Assembly: GCA_902399975.1 (NCBI GenBank) | Contig: CABOHA010000001.1 | Coordinates: 1-7,303, forward strand | Direction of reading: 5' to 3' | Source of the DNA: Coriobacteriaceae bacterium | GTDB taxonomy: Bacteria; Actinomycetota; Coriobacteriia; Coriobacteriales; Coriobacteriaceae | DNA length: 7,303 nt | Part shown: positions 1-7,028 of the stretch, in pieces | Position numbering within the stretch: position 1 is the first letter of the stretch | Layout: each line of letters begins with the position of its first letter | Program-made: the position numbers and the translations under genes | The notes under the pieces: generated by a model | Told to the model about the DNA's origin: nothing | Seen by the model: only the letters and a program-made list of their open reading frames with translations | The model's database searches: none

Positions 1-51
1 AGGGCGCCGCTGACCGGTGGACGGCACCGAGCCGTCATCGAGATTGAAGAA
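1..51. other. Tail of an upstream transcription unit, gene not identifiable
   Basis: This short stretch lies before the terminator, so it is probably the end or 3' untranslated part of a gene outside the window. On the + strand one frame stops at 11-13 and another at 45-47; neither leaves enough residues to recognise a family. A small hairpin is visible (GACGGC at 20-25 against GCCGTC at 31-36, loop 26-30). I cannot say whether the upstream product is a protein or an RNA. Confidence 0.35.
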
Positions 52-81
52 GGGGGAGGCCTCGCGGCCTCCCCCTTTTTT
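50..81 (+). terminator. Strong intrinsic terminator of the upstream unit
   Basis: A 10-bp perfect GC-rich stem is formed by 52-61 and 66-75 with a TCGC loop at 62-65, and is followed directly by six T at 76-81. Two A at 50-51 can pair with the first T residues. This is a textbook Rho-independent terminator for + strand transcription, and it separates the upstream unit from the acpS operon. Its clean T-run contrasts with the hairpins after tsaD, which lack one. Confidence 0.93.
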
Positions 82-95
82 GCGTTTACGGGCTT

Positions 96-125
96 TTGTC
101 TCACATAGTAGCTGTGTTTTATAAC
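96..125 (+). promoter_or_regulatory. Candidate sigma-70-type promoter (distal) for the acpS operon
   Basis: TTGTCT at 96-101 and TATAAC at 120-125 are separated by 18 nt and resemble the -35 and -10 boxes of a housekeeping sigma factor. The pair lies just after the upstream terminator and before the first gene of the operon, where a promoter is expected. The -35 box is imperfect, and the assignment rests on pattern and position only. Confidence 0.35.
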
Positions 126-131
126 CCTCGT

Positions 132-161
132 TTGTCGCATCTTCTGTGAACGGGCTACAAT
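132..161 (+). promoter_or_regulatory. Candidate sigma-70-type promoter (proximal) for the acpS operon
   Basis: TTGTCG at 132-137 and TACAAT at 156-161 are separated by 18 nt. The -10 box is one base from TATAAT. Transcription would begin near 168, giving a leader of about 20 nt before the acpS start at 191. This is the better placed of the two candidate promoters. I see no operator-like palindrome or riboswitch fold in 82-190. Confidence 0.42.
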
Positions 162-190
162 AACTTAGTCTGTGCGATATGGAGGTGAAC

Positions 191-730
191 ATGGCTGAAG
201 CTGGTATCGGCGTTGATATCGTCGAGATTTCCCGCATGAAATCAATTCTTGAAAAGACGCCGTCGTTTGCTCGGCGTGTGTTTACCGAAGAAGAGCGTGC
301 GTATTGTGATGCATCATCGCGTCCCGCTGCTCACTATGCCAGCCGCTTTGCTTCGCGCGAGGCGGTACTTAAAGCTCTCGGCACGGGTTTTAGTCAAGGC
401 GTTGGTCGCAAGGATGTTTCGGTTACGCGTGATAAACTCGGCAAACCGAAGGCGCTGCTTTCGGGCCGTGCTCTCGAGATCGCTCAAGAACTGGGTGTTG
501 TTGAGGTCGCTCTTTCCATTACGCTTACGGGAGACTTGGCCGTTGCGAATGCCATCGCGATTACCGAAGATGCTCGGCCTAAGCCAAAAGAGGAAAAGGT
601 GAGTACCAAGAAACGCGTTGCGCAGACATTTAAAGAGGCTCGCTCTGTATTAGATGAGCTCGAGCAGCTGCAGAATTCAGCATTGGCGGAGCACCTGGGC
701 GATGCTTCGCAAGATACGCTAGGAGCATAG
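191..730 (+). CDS. acpS: Holo-[acyl-carrier-protein] synthase with C-terminal extension
   Basis: AcpS transfers the 4'-phosphopantetheine arm of CoA to a serine of acyl carrier protein, which activates it for fatty acid synthesis in the cytoplasm. The 179-residue product has the family N-terminus GIGVDIVEI at 5-13 with the Mg2+-binding Asp9, FTEEE at 31-35, and the core helix SRFASREAVLKALGTGF at 51-67 with Glu57 and Lys61. SITLTGDLA at 109-117 replaces the frequent SIS/THT-type motif, with Leu112 where many homologues have His. ATG 191 is preferred over an in-frame ATG at 179 because GGAGGTG at 181-187 sits correctly for 191 and nothing precedes 179. AcpS is usually about 120-130 residues; here roughly 50 extra residues follow, first Lys/Pro-rich (about 129-142), then probably helical. 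The stop codon abuts the nnr start. The family call is firm; the role of the tail is unknown. Confidence 0.95.
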   Translation: MAEAGIGVDIVEISRMKSILEKTPSFARRVFTEEERAYCDASSRPAAHYASRFASREAVLKALGTGFSQGVGRKDVSVTRDKLGKPKALLSGRALEIAQELGVVEVALSITLTGDLAVANAIAITEDARPKPKEEKVSTKKRVAQTFKEARSVLDELEQLQNSALAEHLGDASQDTLGA

Positions 731-2347
731 ATGAAACCGGTTTTGAGTACCGAAGAAGTCGTTCGTCTCGAGGATATCATCGAACGCGAAGGGACTTCGA
801 AGGCCGAGCTTATGGAGCTAGCGGGTGAGTTTGCCGCTAACGAGGTCTTGAAGCTCAATCCCGATCGGGTTCTCGTTTTGGTCGGTTTTGGTAATAATGG
901 CGGCGACGGTTGGGTTGCCGCCGATATCCTGAGCCATAAGGGTGTGGACGTGGATATCGTTTCTCCGGTTGAACCGGATGAGATTCCTGCTGCTCTGGCA
1001 CGTCATGTTGCTCGTCGTACTGCCGGCCGCGATGTGCACGTTTGCGTCGGCCCCTCGCGTGATGAACTCGAGGTTTTGATCGATAAGGCCGATGTTGTTG
1101 TCGATGCCATTTTTGGTACCGGTTTTCACGGGAATCTGCGTGCGCCGTTCTCCATCTGGATTCCTACGGTCAATGAATGCGCCGATTGTGTCGTATCCAT
1201 TGATGTCCCCTCGGGCCTGAATGCCGAGACGGGCGTTGTTGATGACGACTGCATTCGTGCCGAGCATACGGTGACGATGATTGCGCCCAAGATTGGTTTG
1301 TATAGCGCTGATGGCCCTGAGTATGCTGGCGATTTGATCTGCGGCAATCTTTACGACCGTCTTGATGAGGTCATCGATGATGTCGACCACGCCGCCGAGA
1401 TTGTCGAGCCCGGTGACTTAGTTGATTACTTTGCTCCACTACCTACGAATATCGATAAGTATTCCCGTGGCTCTGTGCTTATTGTCGCCGGATCTGCGCA
1501 ATATCCTGGTGCTGCCATTATGGCGGCCAAGTCTGCAGCTCGCGCGGGTGCTGGTTACGTGGCAGTTGCGGCTCCTGACGCCTGCGCCAATCTTATTCGC
1601 ATGGCACTTCCTTCGATTCCCGTCTTTGCTATTCCGTCTGATTCCCGCGGCTCCTTTGGCGCCGCTGCGCGCATGACGGTGTGCGAGATCGCAAAGAAGT
1701 ACAGCTGCGTGCTGTGCGGTCCCGGTATGACGACGTCTGCCGGCGCTATGCAGGTGGTTTCGGGCTTGCTCGAGCTTGATGTACCGCTAATTTTGGACGC
1801 CGATGCACTCAACTGCCTTGCTAAGATTGCCATTGACGGTATTGATAGTAACCCCGAGATGTATCGCCGCGAGCAGCCGTTGGTTATGACGCCGCACTAT
1901 CGTGAGCTTTCGCGCCTGGTTGCCGGTGACGAGGTGAACGACCTTGGTACCGCGATTGCGGCCGCGCAGAAGGTTGTCTGGGCTGCAGGCTCCGACAATC
2001 TGGTGGTCATTGCCAAGGGGCCGACGACGGCTATCTGTGGCGTTGAGCGTGTGCTGCTGCCGCTCTCGGGTCCGGCTTCTCTGGCAACTGCCGGTTCTGG
2101 TGATGTTCTCGCGGGTATTTTGGCCGGCACGCTTGCCACCATGCGCGACGAGATGGATCGTTGGGAGCTGCTGTATTCGTACGCCGTCGCACTTCACAGC
2201 TACGCCGGTTTTGCTGCGGCGACGGAGTATGGTGAGAAGAGCGTTATCGCGACCGATCTTATCGACTTGATCGGTCCTGCCATGGAGCTGGCGGCAAAGG
2301 ATGCGCTCGAAGATCTGGGAATCATGGACGAAGGGTCGGATGACTAA
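731..2347 (+). CDS. nnr: Bifunctional NAD(P)HX epimerase / ADP-dependent NAD(P)HX dehydratase
   Basis: This enzyme repairs hydrated NADH and NADPH. The N-terminal YjeF_N domain (about 1-225) interconverts the R and S epimers; the C-terminal ribokinase-like domain (about 228-525) dehydrates S-NAD(P)HX using ADP. In the epimerase half I see GFGNNGGDG at 52-60, VVDAIFGTG at 123-131 with Asp125, and SIDVPSGL at 157-164. In the dehydratase half I see GSVLIVAGS at 247-255, CGPGMT at 329-334, DADALN at 356-361, TPHYREL at 387-393, AKGPTT at 428-433, and AGSGDVLAGILAG at 454-466 with the likely catalytic Asp458. TPHYREL varies from the commoner TPHPGE form but keeps His and Glu. The 538-residue length fits a complete fused enzyme. 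AGGAG at 721-725 lies inside the end of acpS, and the ATG follows the acpS stop with no gap, so translation is probably coupled. Confidence 0.95.
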   Translation: MKPVLSTEEVVRLEDIIEREGTSKAELMELAGEFAANEVLKLNPDRVLVLVGFGNNGGDGWVAADILSHKGVDVDIVSPVEPDEIPAALARHVARRTAGRDVHVCVGPSRDELEVLIDKADVVVDAIFGTGFHGNLRAPFSIWIPTVNECADCVVSIDVPSGLNAETGVVDDDCIRAEHTVTMIAPKIGLYSADGPEYAGDLICGNLYDRLDEVIDDVDHAAEIVEPGDLVDYFAPLPTNIDKYSRGSVLIVAGSAQYPGAAIMAAKSAARAGAGYVAVAAPDACANLIRMALPSIPVFAIPSDSRGSFGAAARMTVCEIAKKYSCVLCGPGMTTSAGAMQVVSGLLELDVPLILDADALNCLAKIAIDGIDSNPEMYRREQPLVMTPHYRELSRLVAGDEVNDLGTAIAAAQKVVWAAGSDNLVVIAKGPTTAICGVERVLLPLSGPASLATAGSGDVLAGILAGTLATMRDEMDRWELLYSYAVALHSYAGFAAATEYGEKSVIATDLIDLIGPAMELAAKDALEDLGIMDEGSDD

Positions 2348-2349
2348 TC

Positions 2350-3495
2350 ATGAATAAAGCCGATTTGACGCGCTGGTCCTGGGTCGAGATCGACCGCGGG
2401 GCGCTCCGTCGCAACACGAGGGCCTATAAGAACTTGCTGAATCCACGTCAGCGCCTGTGCTGCGTGGTCAAGGCCGATGCTTATGGTCATGGAGCTGTTG
2501 AGTGCGCCAAGATCATGTATTCGGCCGGTGCCGACATGTTTGCCGTGGCGACGGTTAACGAGGGCGTTGAGCTCCGACAGGGCGGGATTACGAAACCCAT
2601 CCTCATCCTAAGCGAGCCGCCTATCGAGGCCATTCCGACGTTGCTCGAGTTTGATATCATGCCCTCGGTCTATACGTCTGACTTTGCTCTTGCGTATGGC
2701 GAATGTGCCGTCGCGGCGGGCAAAGTGGGCAAGTACCATCTTGCCATCGAGACGGGCATGAATCGTATCGGCGTTCACTACACGCAGGTGCTCGACTTTG
2801 TCCGCGGTATAAATTTCCATCGCGGTATTCAGTGCGACGGCGTATTTACGCACTTCGCCACGGCCGATGAACCTTCGGGCTGGGACTACAAGCTGCAGTG
2901 CCAGCGTTTTACCGAGGCCGTTCAGGCCATTAAGGACGCAGGTTTTGAATGCGGTATCGTGCATTGTGCCAATACGCCATCCTCGATGCTCGATTCTTCA
3001 ATGCACTTTGACATGATTCGTGCCGGCATCGGTTTGTATGGTCTGCAGCCATGTGAGCTGAGTGGTCGCGTGATGCAGCTTGATCCCGTCATGAGCGTCC
3101 ACGCGCGTGTGACGCGCGTGGCACACCCTGCGATGGGCGAGGGCGTGGGCTACGGCTTTACCTACCGCGTACCGCGCACGCGCGTTCAGATCTGCACCCT
3201 TCCGATCGGTTATGCCGATGGCCTTTCGCGTACGCTTTCCAATCGTATGGACGTGCTGTATCGCGGCGAGCGTGTGCGTCAGGTGGGCAATATCTGCATG
3301 GATCAGTTTATGGTCGCCATTCAGTCCAACCCGGCGCATGAGATTCCCGAGGCCGAGTATGGTGACGAGATGATCATTGTCGGCCGCGATGGAGATGCCG
3401 AGATTACCATGGACGAGATGGCGCGCCTACGCGGCACGATTAACTACGAGGTCGCTTGCGGCTTTGGTATGCGTCTCGACAAGGTCTACGTGTAG
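2350..3495 (+). CDS. alr: Alanine racemase (PLP-dependent)
   Basis: Alr converts L-alanine to D-alanine for peptidoglycan precursors. The 381-residue product has the expected TIM-barrel plus beta-domain length. The PLP lysine is Lys41 in VVKADAYGHG at 39-48. GMNRIG at 136-141 holds Arg139, matching the PLP-contacting Arg136 of the Geobacillus stearothermophilus enzyme. THFATADE at 167-174, RAGIGLYG at 224-231, GVGYGFTY at 265-272 with the probable second catalytic base Tyr268, and GNICMDQFMV at 313-322 are all present. It ends in RLDKVYV, a form of the usual R-x-x-R-x-Y tail. Ala132 stands where the G. stearothermophilus enzyme has the carbamylated Lys129, and Glu134 stands in place of the usual Asp. 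The start lies 2 nt after the nnr stop with only a weak purine stretch upstream (AAGGG 2331-2335, rather distant), which suggests coupled translation. Confidence 0.96.
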   Translation: MNKADLTRWSWVEIDRGALRRNTRAYKNLLNPRQRLCCVVKADAYGHGAVECAKIMYSAGADMFAVATVNEGVELRQGGITKPILILSEPPIEAIPTLLEFDIMPSVYTSDFALAYGECAVAAGKVGKYHLAIETGMNRIGVHYTQVLDFVRGINFHRGIQCDGVFTHFATADEPSGWDYKLQCQRFTEAVQAIKDAGFECGIVHCANTPSSMLDSSMHFDMIRAGIGLYGLQPCELSGRVMQLDPVMSVHARVTRVAHPAMGEGVGYGFTYRVPRTRVQICTLPIGYADGLSRTLSNRMDVLYRGERVRQVGNICMDQFMVAIQSNPAHEIPEAEYGDEMIIVGRDGDAEITMDEMARLRGTINYEVACGFGMRLDKVYV

Positions 3496-3503
3496 GAGCC
3501 GCT

Positions 3504-4124
3504 ATGGGCGTCATGCACATCCCCGGCCATAGCCATCAGGCGCCGCGTGAGGTCGCACTCGAGGAGATCGAGGCCGTTCTGGGCGATTGTCACCTTTGCC
3601 AGCTTTACCAGTCGCGCCATAACATCGTGTTTGGCGTGGGAAACCCCCATGCTCGCGTGATGTTTATTGGCGAGGCGCCGGGCCGCAATGAGGATTTGCA
3701 GGGCGAGCCCTTTGTGGGGGCGGCAGGCGAGGACCTCAACGGCATTTTGTCGCTGGCGGGGCTCAAACGCGAAGACGTCTACATTGCCAACGTGCTTAAG
3801 TGCCGCCCGCCGGGAAACCGCAATCCGCGTCCCGAGGAAGTGCTGGCTTGCTCGCCGTTTTTGCGTGAGCAGATTCGAAGCATCTGGCCCGATATTATCG
3901 TGACGCTCGGCAACCCCGCGACGCACTTTGTGCTCAAGACCGAGATTGGCATTACTAAGCTGCGCGGCAGGTTCCACCAGATGGGGCATTTTGTGGTAAT
4001 GCCCACGTTCCATCCGGCAGCAGCGCTGCGCAATCCGGCGTGGCAGGAGCTGCTGGAGGAAGACTTTAAGATGCTGGGCGACTATCTGGAGCGACATCCC
4101 GCGCCAGAGGACGCCTCGGAATAA
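3504..4124 (+). CDS. udg: Family 4 uracil-DNA glycosylase (Fe-S type)
   Basis: This enzyme excises uracil from DNA as the first step of base-excision repair. The 206-residue product has the four cysteines expected to hold a [4Fe-4S] cluster: Cys29 and Cys32 (CHLC), Cys100 (LKCRPP) and Cys116 (LACSPF). Motif A, GEAPGRNEDLQGEPFVG at 56-72, has the Glu typical of family 4, and HPAAALR at 170-176 is the C-terminal active-site loop. Together these exclude the Ung (family 1) type. I chose ATG 3504 because AGGAG at 3494-3498 is spaced 5 nt from it. An in-frame ATG at 3456 would overlap alr and adds residues unlike the family; ATG 3513 is a possible but less well placed alternative. The ribosome-binding site overlaps the alr stop codon. 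The N-terminal 20 residues are probably disordered. Confidence 0.93.
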   Translation: MGVMHIPGHSHQAPREVALEEIEAVLGDCHLCQLYQSRHNIVFGVGNPHARVMFIGEAPGRNEDLQGEPFVGAAGEDLNGILSLAGLKREDVYIANVLKCRPPGNRNPRPEEVLACSPFLREQIRSIWPDIIVTLGNPATHFVLKTEIGITKLRGRFHQMGHFVVMPTFHPAAALRNPAWQELLEEDFKMLGDYLERHPAPEDASE

Positions 4125-4125
4125 T

Positions 4126-4131
4126 AAGGAG
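4126..4131 (+). promoter_or_regulatory. Ribosome-binding site that decides the tsaE start
   Basis: AAGGAG lies 5 nt before ATG 4137. Another ATG at 4133 is only 1 nt from it and is in a different frame, so spacing supports 4137. Confidence 0.7.
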
Positions 4132-4136
4132 CATGT

Positions 4137-4643
4137 ATGTCCCTGGAGCGCCTGGGGGTAGGTACTTACAAAACGACTTGCGCTGCCGATACAGAGTACT
4201 TTGGCGAGCTAATTGCACCGTGCCTTGAGGACGGCGATGTGCTCATCCTGACCGGTGGCCTGGGAGTGGGCAAAACTCACTTTACCAAGGGCGTCTCGCG
4301 CGGGTTGGGCGATGGGCATATGGTTACGAGCCCTACGTTTGCGCTCATGGCCGTTCACGATCAAGGTCGTATTCCGCTGTTTCACTTTGATCTATACCGC
4401 CTGGAGCATGCCTACGAGCTCGAGGATACGGGCATTTTCGATGTGCTGGGCTATGAGGGTGCTTGCCTGCTGGAATGGGGCGAACAATTCCAGGACGAGC
4501 TGACGGATGAGTATCTTTCGGTGACGCTCAAGCGTGATGAGGGCGACAGCGATGTGCGAACGATAACGCTCGAGGCGCACGGTGACCGCGCAATGGAGCT
4601 TTCCCATTTGATTGATAAGGCTGTACAAGATGAGCTTGCATAA
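4137..4643 (+). CDS. tsaE: tRNA threonylcarbamoyladenosine biosynthesis ATPase TsaE
   Basis: TsaE is the ATPase that works with TsaB and TsaD in transferring the threonylcarbamoyl group to A37 of ANN-decoding tRNAs (t6A). The 168-residue product shows the P-loop GGLGVGKT at 40-47, SPTF at 65-68, HFDLYRL at 83-89 and LLEWGE at 111-116, in the order and spacing of the family. Length is close to the usual 150-160 residues, with a slightly long C-terminus. It starts 12 nt after the udg stop. Its 3' end overlaps the next gene by 14 nt, so production of TsaE and its TsaB/TsaD partners is likely coupled, which fits their shared complex. Confidence 0.95.
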   Translation: MSLERLGVGTYKTTCAADTEYFGELIAPCLEDGDVLILTGGLGVGKTHFTKGVSRGLGDGHMVTSPTFALMAVHDQGRIPLFHFDLYRLEHAYELEDTGIFDVLGYEGACLLEWGEQFQDELTDEYLSVTLKRDEGDSDVRTITLEAHGDRAMELSHLIDKAVQDELA

Positions 4644-7014
4644 CGACAACGCGCTGGTGGTGGCGCTCGATACCTCGACCGACATGCTTGCCTGCGCGGC
4701 AAGCTGGATTGATGGGCAGACGGGCGAGACGAAGCTCGTGAGTGGCGACCACATGTGTCGCCGTCACGCCAACGTTGAGCTCGTGAATACCGTTGATGGC
4801 GTGCTGGCTCAAGCCGGTCTGGATCGCAGCGATGTTGGTTGCTATGTGGTCGGCCGCGGCCCGGGGTCCTTTACGGGTGTGCGCATCGGCATCTCCACTG
4901 CCAAGGGCCTCGCGCGTGGTGCCAATGTTCCGCTGCTGGGCGTGTCGACGCTCGACGCTTGCGCTTGGACGGCGTGGAAGGCTGGCGTGCGCGGCAAGCT
5001 TGGTATCTTGGCCGATGCTATGCGCGGTGAGGTATATCCGGCGCTGTATATGCTGGTCGATGAGGGCCCCGAGCGTCAATTTGAGCGCGAACACGTGGTC
5101 AAGGCCGCCGTGGCGCTCGATGAGTGGCGCCAAGCAGCGGACTGGGGCCAGGTTCAGCTGACCGGTGACGGTCTCGTGCGCTATGGCAAGCTGCTGGGTG
5201 AGGACGAGGCCGCCCGCTGCGTGGAGCGCGACCTGTGGTGGCCTTCGGGCGAGGGCTTGCTGCTCGCGCACGCTGCGGGTGACGGCGATCCGGCCCGCGT
5301 CCTGCCGATTTACACGCGCCTTTCGGATGCCGAGGAAAACGAGCGCAAGCGTCTTGGTCTTGCCGAGAGTGCGCACAGCGAAATTACGGGCGTTGCCGAT
5401 GAGCTCGCCGGTCGTCATCTGCAGTTCCGTCCCATGGGCGCGGCGGATGCCGAGGGCGCGAGCGCGCTAGAGGCTGCCTGCTTTGAAGGTGCCGGACACG
5501 AGGCGTGGACGCCGGGCATGTTCCTGTCCGAACTGGGCGAGGACGTCGCTGCGCCGCGTAGTTGGTGGGTGGCACACGACGACGGCAAGCTGCTGGGCCT
5601 TGCCGGCGGTATGGTCGTGGACGGTGATGTGCAGATTCTGGATGTCGCCGTCGACCCGGCACATCGCCGTGAGGGCATTGCCCGCAAGCTGCTGTCGCAT
5701 GTGAGCTATGATGCCCAGATGCTCGGCTGCACCACGGCTTCGCTCGAGGTCGAGGACGACAACAAGGGAGCGATCGCGCTTTATAACGCTCTGGGCTTTA
5801 CCGAGGCAGGATGGCGCCGCGGCTATTATGGTGCCGGCAAGGATGCCATCGTCATGACGGCTCCGCTGCCCCTGGTGCTTCCGGTCGACAATGCCTCGCC
5901 CGAGCCGACGGCGGCAGAGCAGCGCGTATGGCCGCTGCCTGCGCCTAGGCGCTCCGAGGGGGAGCGTGCCGAAATTGAGCGCCGCCGCCTAGTGCTTGCC
6001 ATCGAGAGTTCCTGCGACGAGACGGCGGTGGCGATTATCGATGCGGATGGCAATATGCTGGCCAACCAGGTGTCGACGCAGATCGATTTCCATGCCCGTT
6101 TTGGCGGCGTGGTGCCCGAGATCGCCTCGCGCAAGCACGTTGAGGTCATCGTGAGCGTCGTGGACGCGGCGCTCGAGGACGCCGCAGCGTCGCTGGGCCT
6201 TACGGGCGGAGCCATTGCGCCAAGTGAGCTTGCCGCTGTGGGCGTGACGCAAGGTCCTGGCCTGGTGGGTGCCCTGGTGGTGGGTGTCGCCTTTGCCAAG
6301 GGCTTTGCGTATGCTGCTGGCAAACCGCTGGTGTGCGTCAATCATCTGGAGGGCCACCTGTTTGCCAACCTGTTGGCGCAGCCCGACCTCAAGCCCCCGT
6401 TTATCTTTACGCTCGTTTCGGGCGGGCACACCATGCTCGTGCACGTAAAGGCATGGGGCGACTATGAAGTGCTTGGCGAGACGCTCGACGACGCCGTGGG
6501 CGAAGCCTTCGACAAGGTGGCAAAGGCACTGGGTCTTGGCTATCCCGGAGGCCCCATCATCTCCAAGCTGGCCGAGACGGGCAACCCCCGCGCGATCGAT
6601 TTTCCTCGCGCGCTTAACAGCAGGGGAGACTATCGTTTCTCGCTTTCGGGTCTTAAAACGGCCGTGACGCTCTACATCGAGCAGGAGACCAAGGCCGGGC
6701 GCACGATTCACCTGCCCGATCTGGCGGCTTCGTTTGAGGCAGCCGTCTTTGACGTTCAGTACAAGAAGGCCAAAAACGCCCTGCATGCCACCGGATGCAA
6801 GGAATACTGCATCGGCGGCGGCGTCTCGGCTAATCCGCATCTGCGCGAGATGATGATCAAGAAGCTTGGGCGTCAGGGGATCCGCGTAACGGTGCCACCG
6901 CTTTCGGCGTGCACCGACAACGCCGCCATGATCGCAGAGGTTGCTCGCCGTAAATTCGACCGAGGAGAAATCTCGCCGTTCGACGTCGATGCCGATCCGA
7001 ACATGACGCTGTAG
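4630..7014 (+). CDS. tsaB-rimI-tsaD: TsaB-RimI-TsaD three-domain fusion (t6A synthesis and S18 acetylation)
   Basis: The 794-residue protein joins three usually separate enzymes. TsaB (about 1-235) has VALDTST at 11-17, GRGPGSFTGVRIG at 75-87 and GEVY at 133-136; it is the non-catalytic partner that dimerises with TsaD. RimI (about 264-412) is a GNAT acetyltransferase for the N-terminal Ala of ribosomal protein S18, with the acetyl-CoA motif RREGIA at 346-351, Glu373 in LEV, NKGAIALYNALGF at 378-390, and Tyr399/Tyr400 before DAIVM. A Pro/Ala-rich linker (about 411-450) leads to TsaD (about 452-794), the threonylcarbamoyl transferase. TsaD shows AIESSCDETA at 457-466, metal-binding His572 and His576 in NHLEGH, SGGHT at 597-601, GETLDDAVGEAFDKVAK at 616-632, FSLSGLK at 670-676, GGGVSAN at 729-735 and TDNAAMIA at 762-769 with metal-binding Asp763. 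All three domains look intact. ATG 4630 is favoured by AAGG at 4617-4620; an upstream TTG at 4612 would add six residues. Confidence 0.95.
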   Translation: MSLHNDNALVVALDTSTDMLACAASWIDGQTGETKLVSGDHMCRRHANVELVNTVDGVLAQAGLDRSDVGCYVVGRGPGSFTGVRIGISTAKGLARGANVPLLGVSTLDACAWTAWKAGVRGKLGILADAMRGEVYPALYMLVDEGPERQFEREHVVKAAVALDEWRQAADWGQVQLTGDGLVRYGKLLGEDEAARCVERDLWWPSGEGLLLAHAAGDGDPARVLPIYTRLSDAEENERKRLGLAESAHSEITGVADELAGRHLQFRPMGAADAEGASALEAACFEGAGHEAWTPGMFLSELGEDVAAPRSWWVAHDDGKLLGLAGGMVVDGDVQILDVAVDPAHRREGIARKLLSHVSYDAQMLGCTTASLEVEDDNKGAIALYNALGFTEAGWRRGYYGAGKDAIVMTAPLPLVLPVDNASPEPTAAEQRVWPLPAPRRSEGERAEIERRRLVLAIESSCDETAVAIIDADGNMLANQVSTQIDFHARFGGVVPEIASRKHVEVIVSVVDAALEDAAASLGLTGGAIAPSELAAVGVTQGPGLVGALVVGVAFAKGFAYAAGKPLVCVNHLEGHLFANLLAQPDLKPPFIFTLVSGGHTMLVHVKAWGDYEVLGETLDDAVGEAFDKVAKALGLGYPGGPIISKLAETGNPRAIDFPRALNSRGDYRFSLSGLKTAVTLYIEQETKAGRTIHLPDLAASFEAAVFDVQYKKAKNALHATGCKEYCIGGGVSANPHLREMMIKKLGRQGIRVTVPPLSACTDNAAMIAEVARRKFDRGEISPFDVDADPNMTL

Positions 7015-7028
7015 TCGCAAAGGTGCGA

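Noticed and set aside
179..190. Upstream ATG for acpS
   Set aside because: No ribosome-binding site precedes it, and the strong GGAGGTG lies between it and ATG 191, at the right distance for 191 only.
3456..3503. Upstream ATG for udg, overlapping alr
   Set aside because: It would add 16 residues unlike the family and ignores the well-spaced AGGAG before ATG 3504.
4612..4629. TTG start for the TsaB-RimI-TsaD gene
   Set aside because: It lacks a clear ribosome-binding site and adds residues before the normal TsaB N-terminus; ATG 4630 has AAGG 9 nt upstream.
4528..5418. Bottom-strand open frame of 296 codons opposite tsaB
   Set aside because: It has no recognisable motif and lies fully antisense to the TsaB domain and the tsaE end, so it is best explained as a codon-bias shadow.
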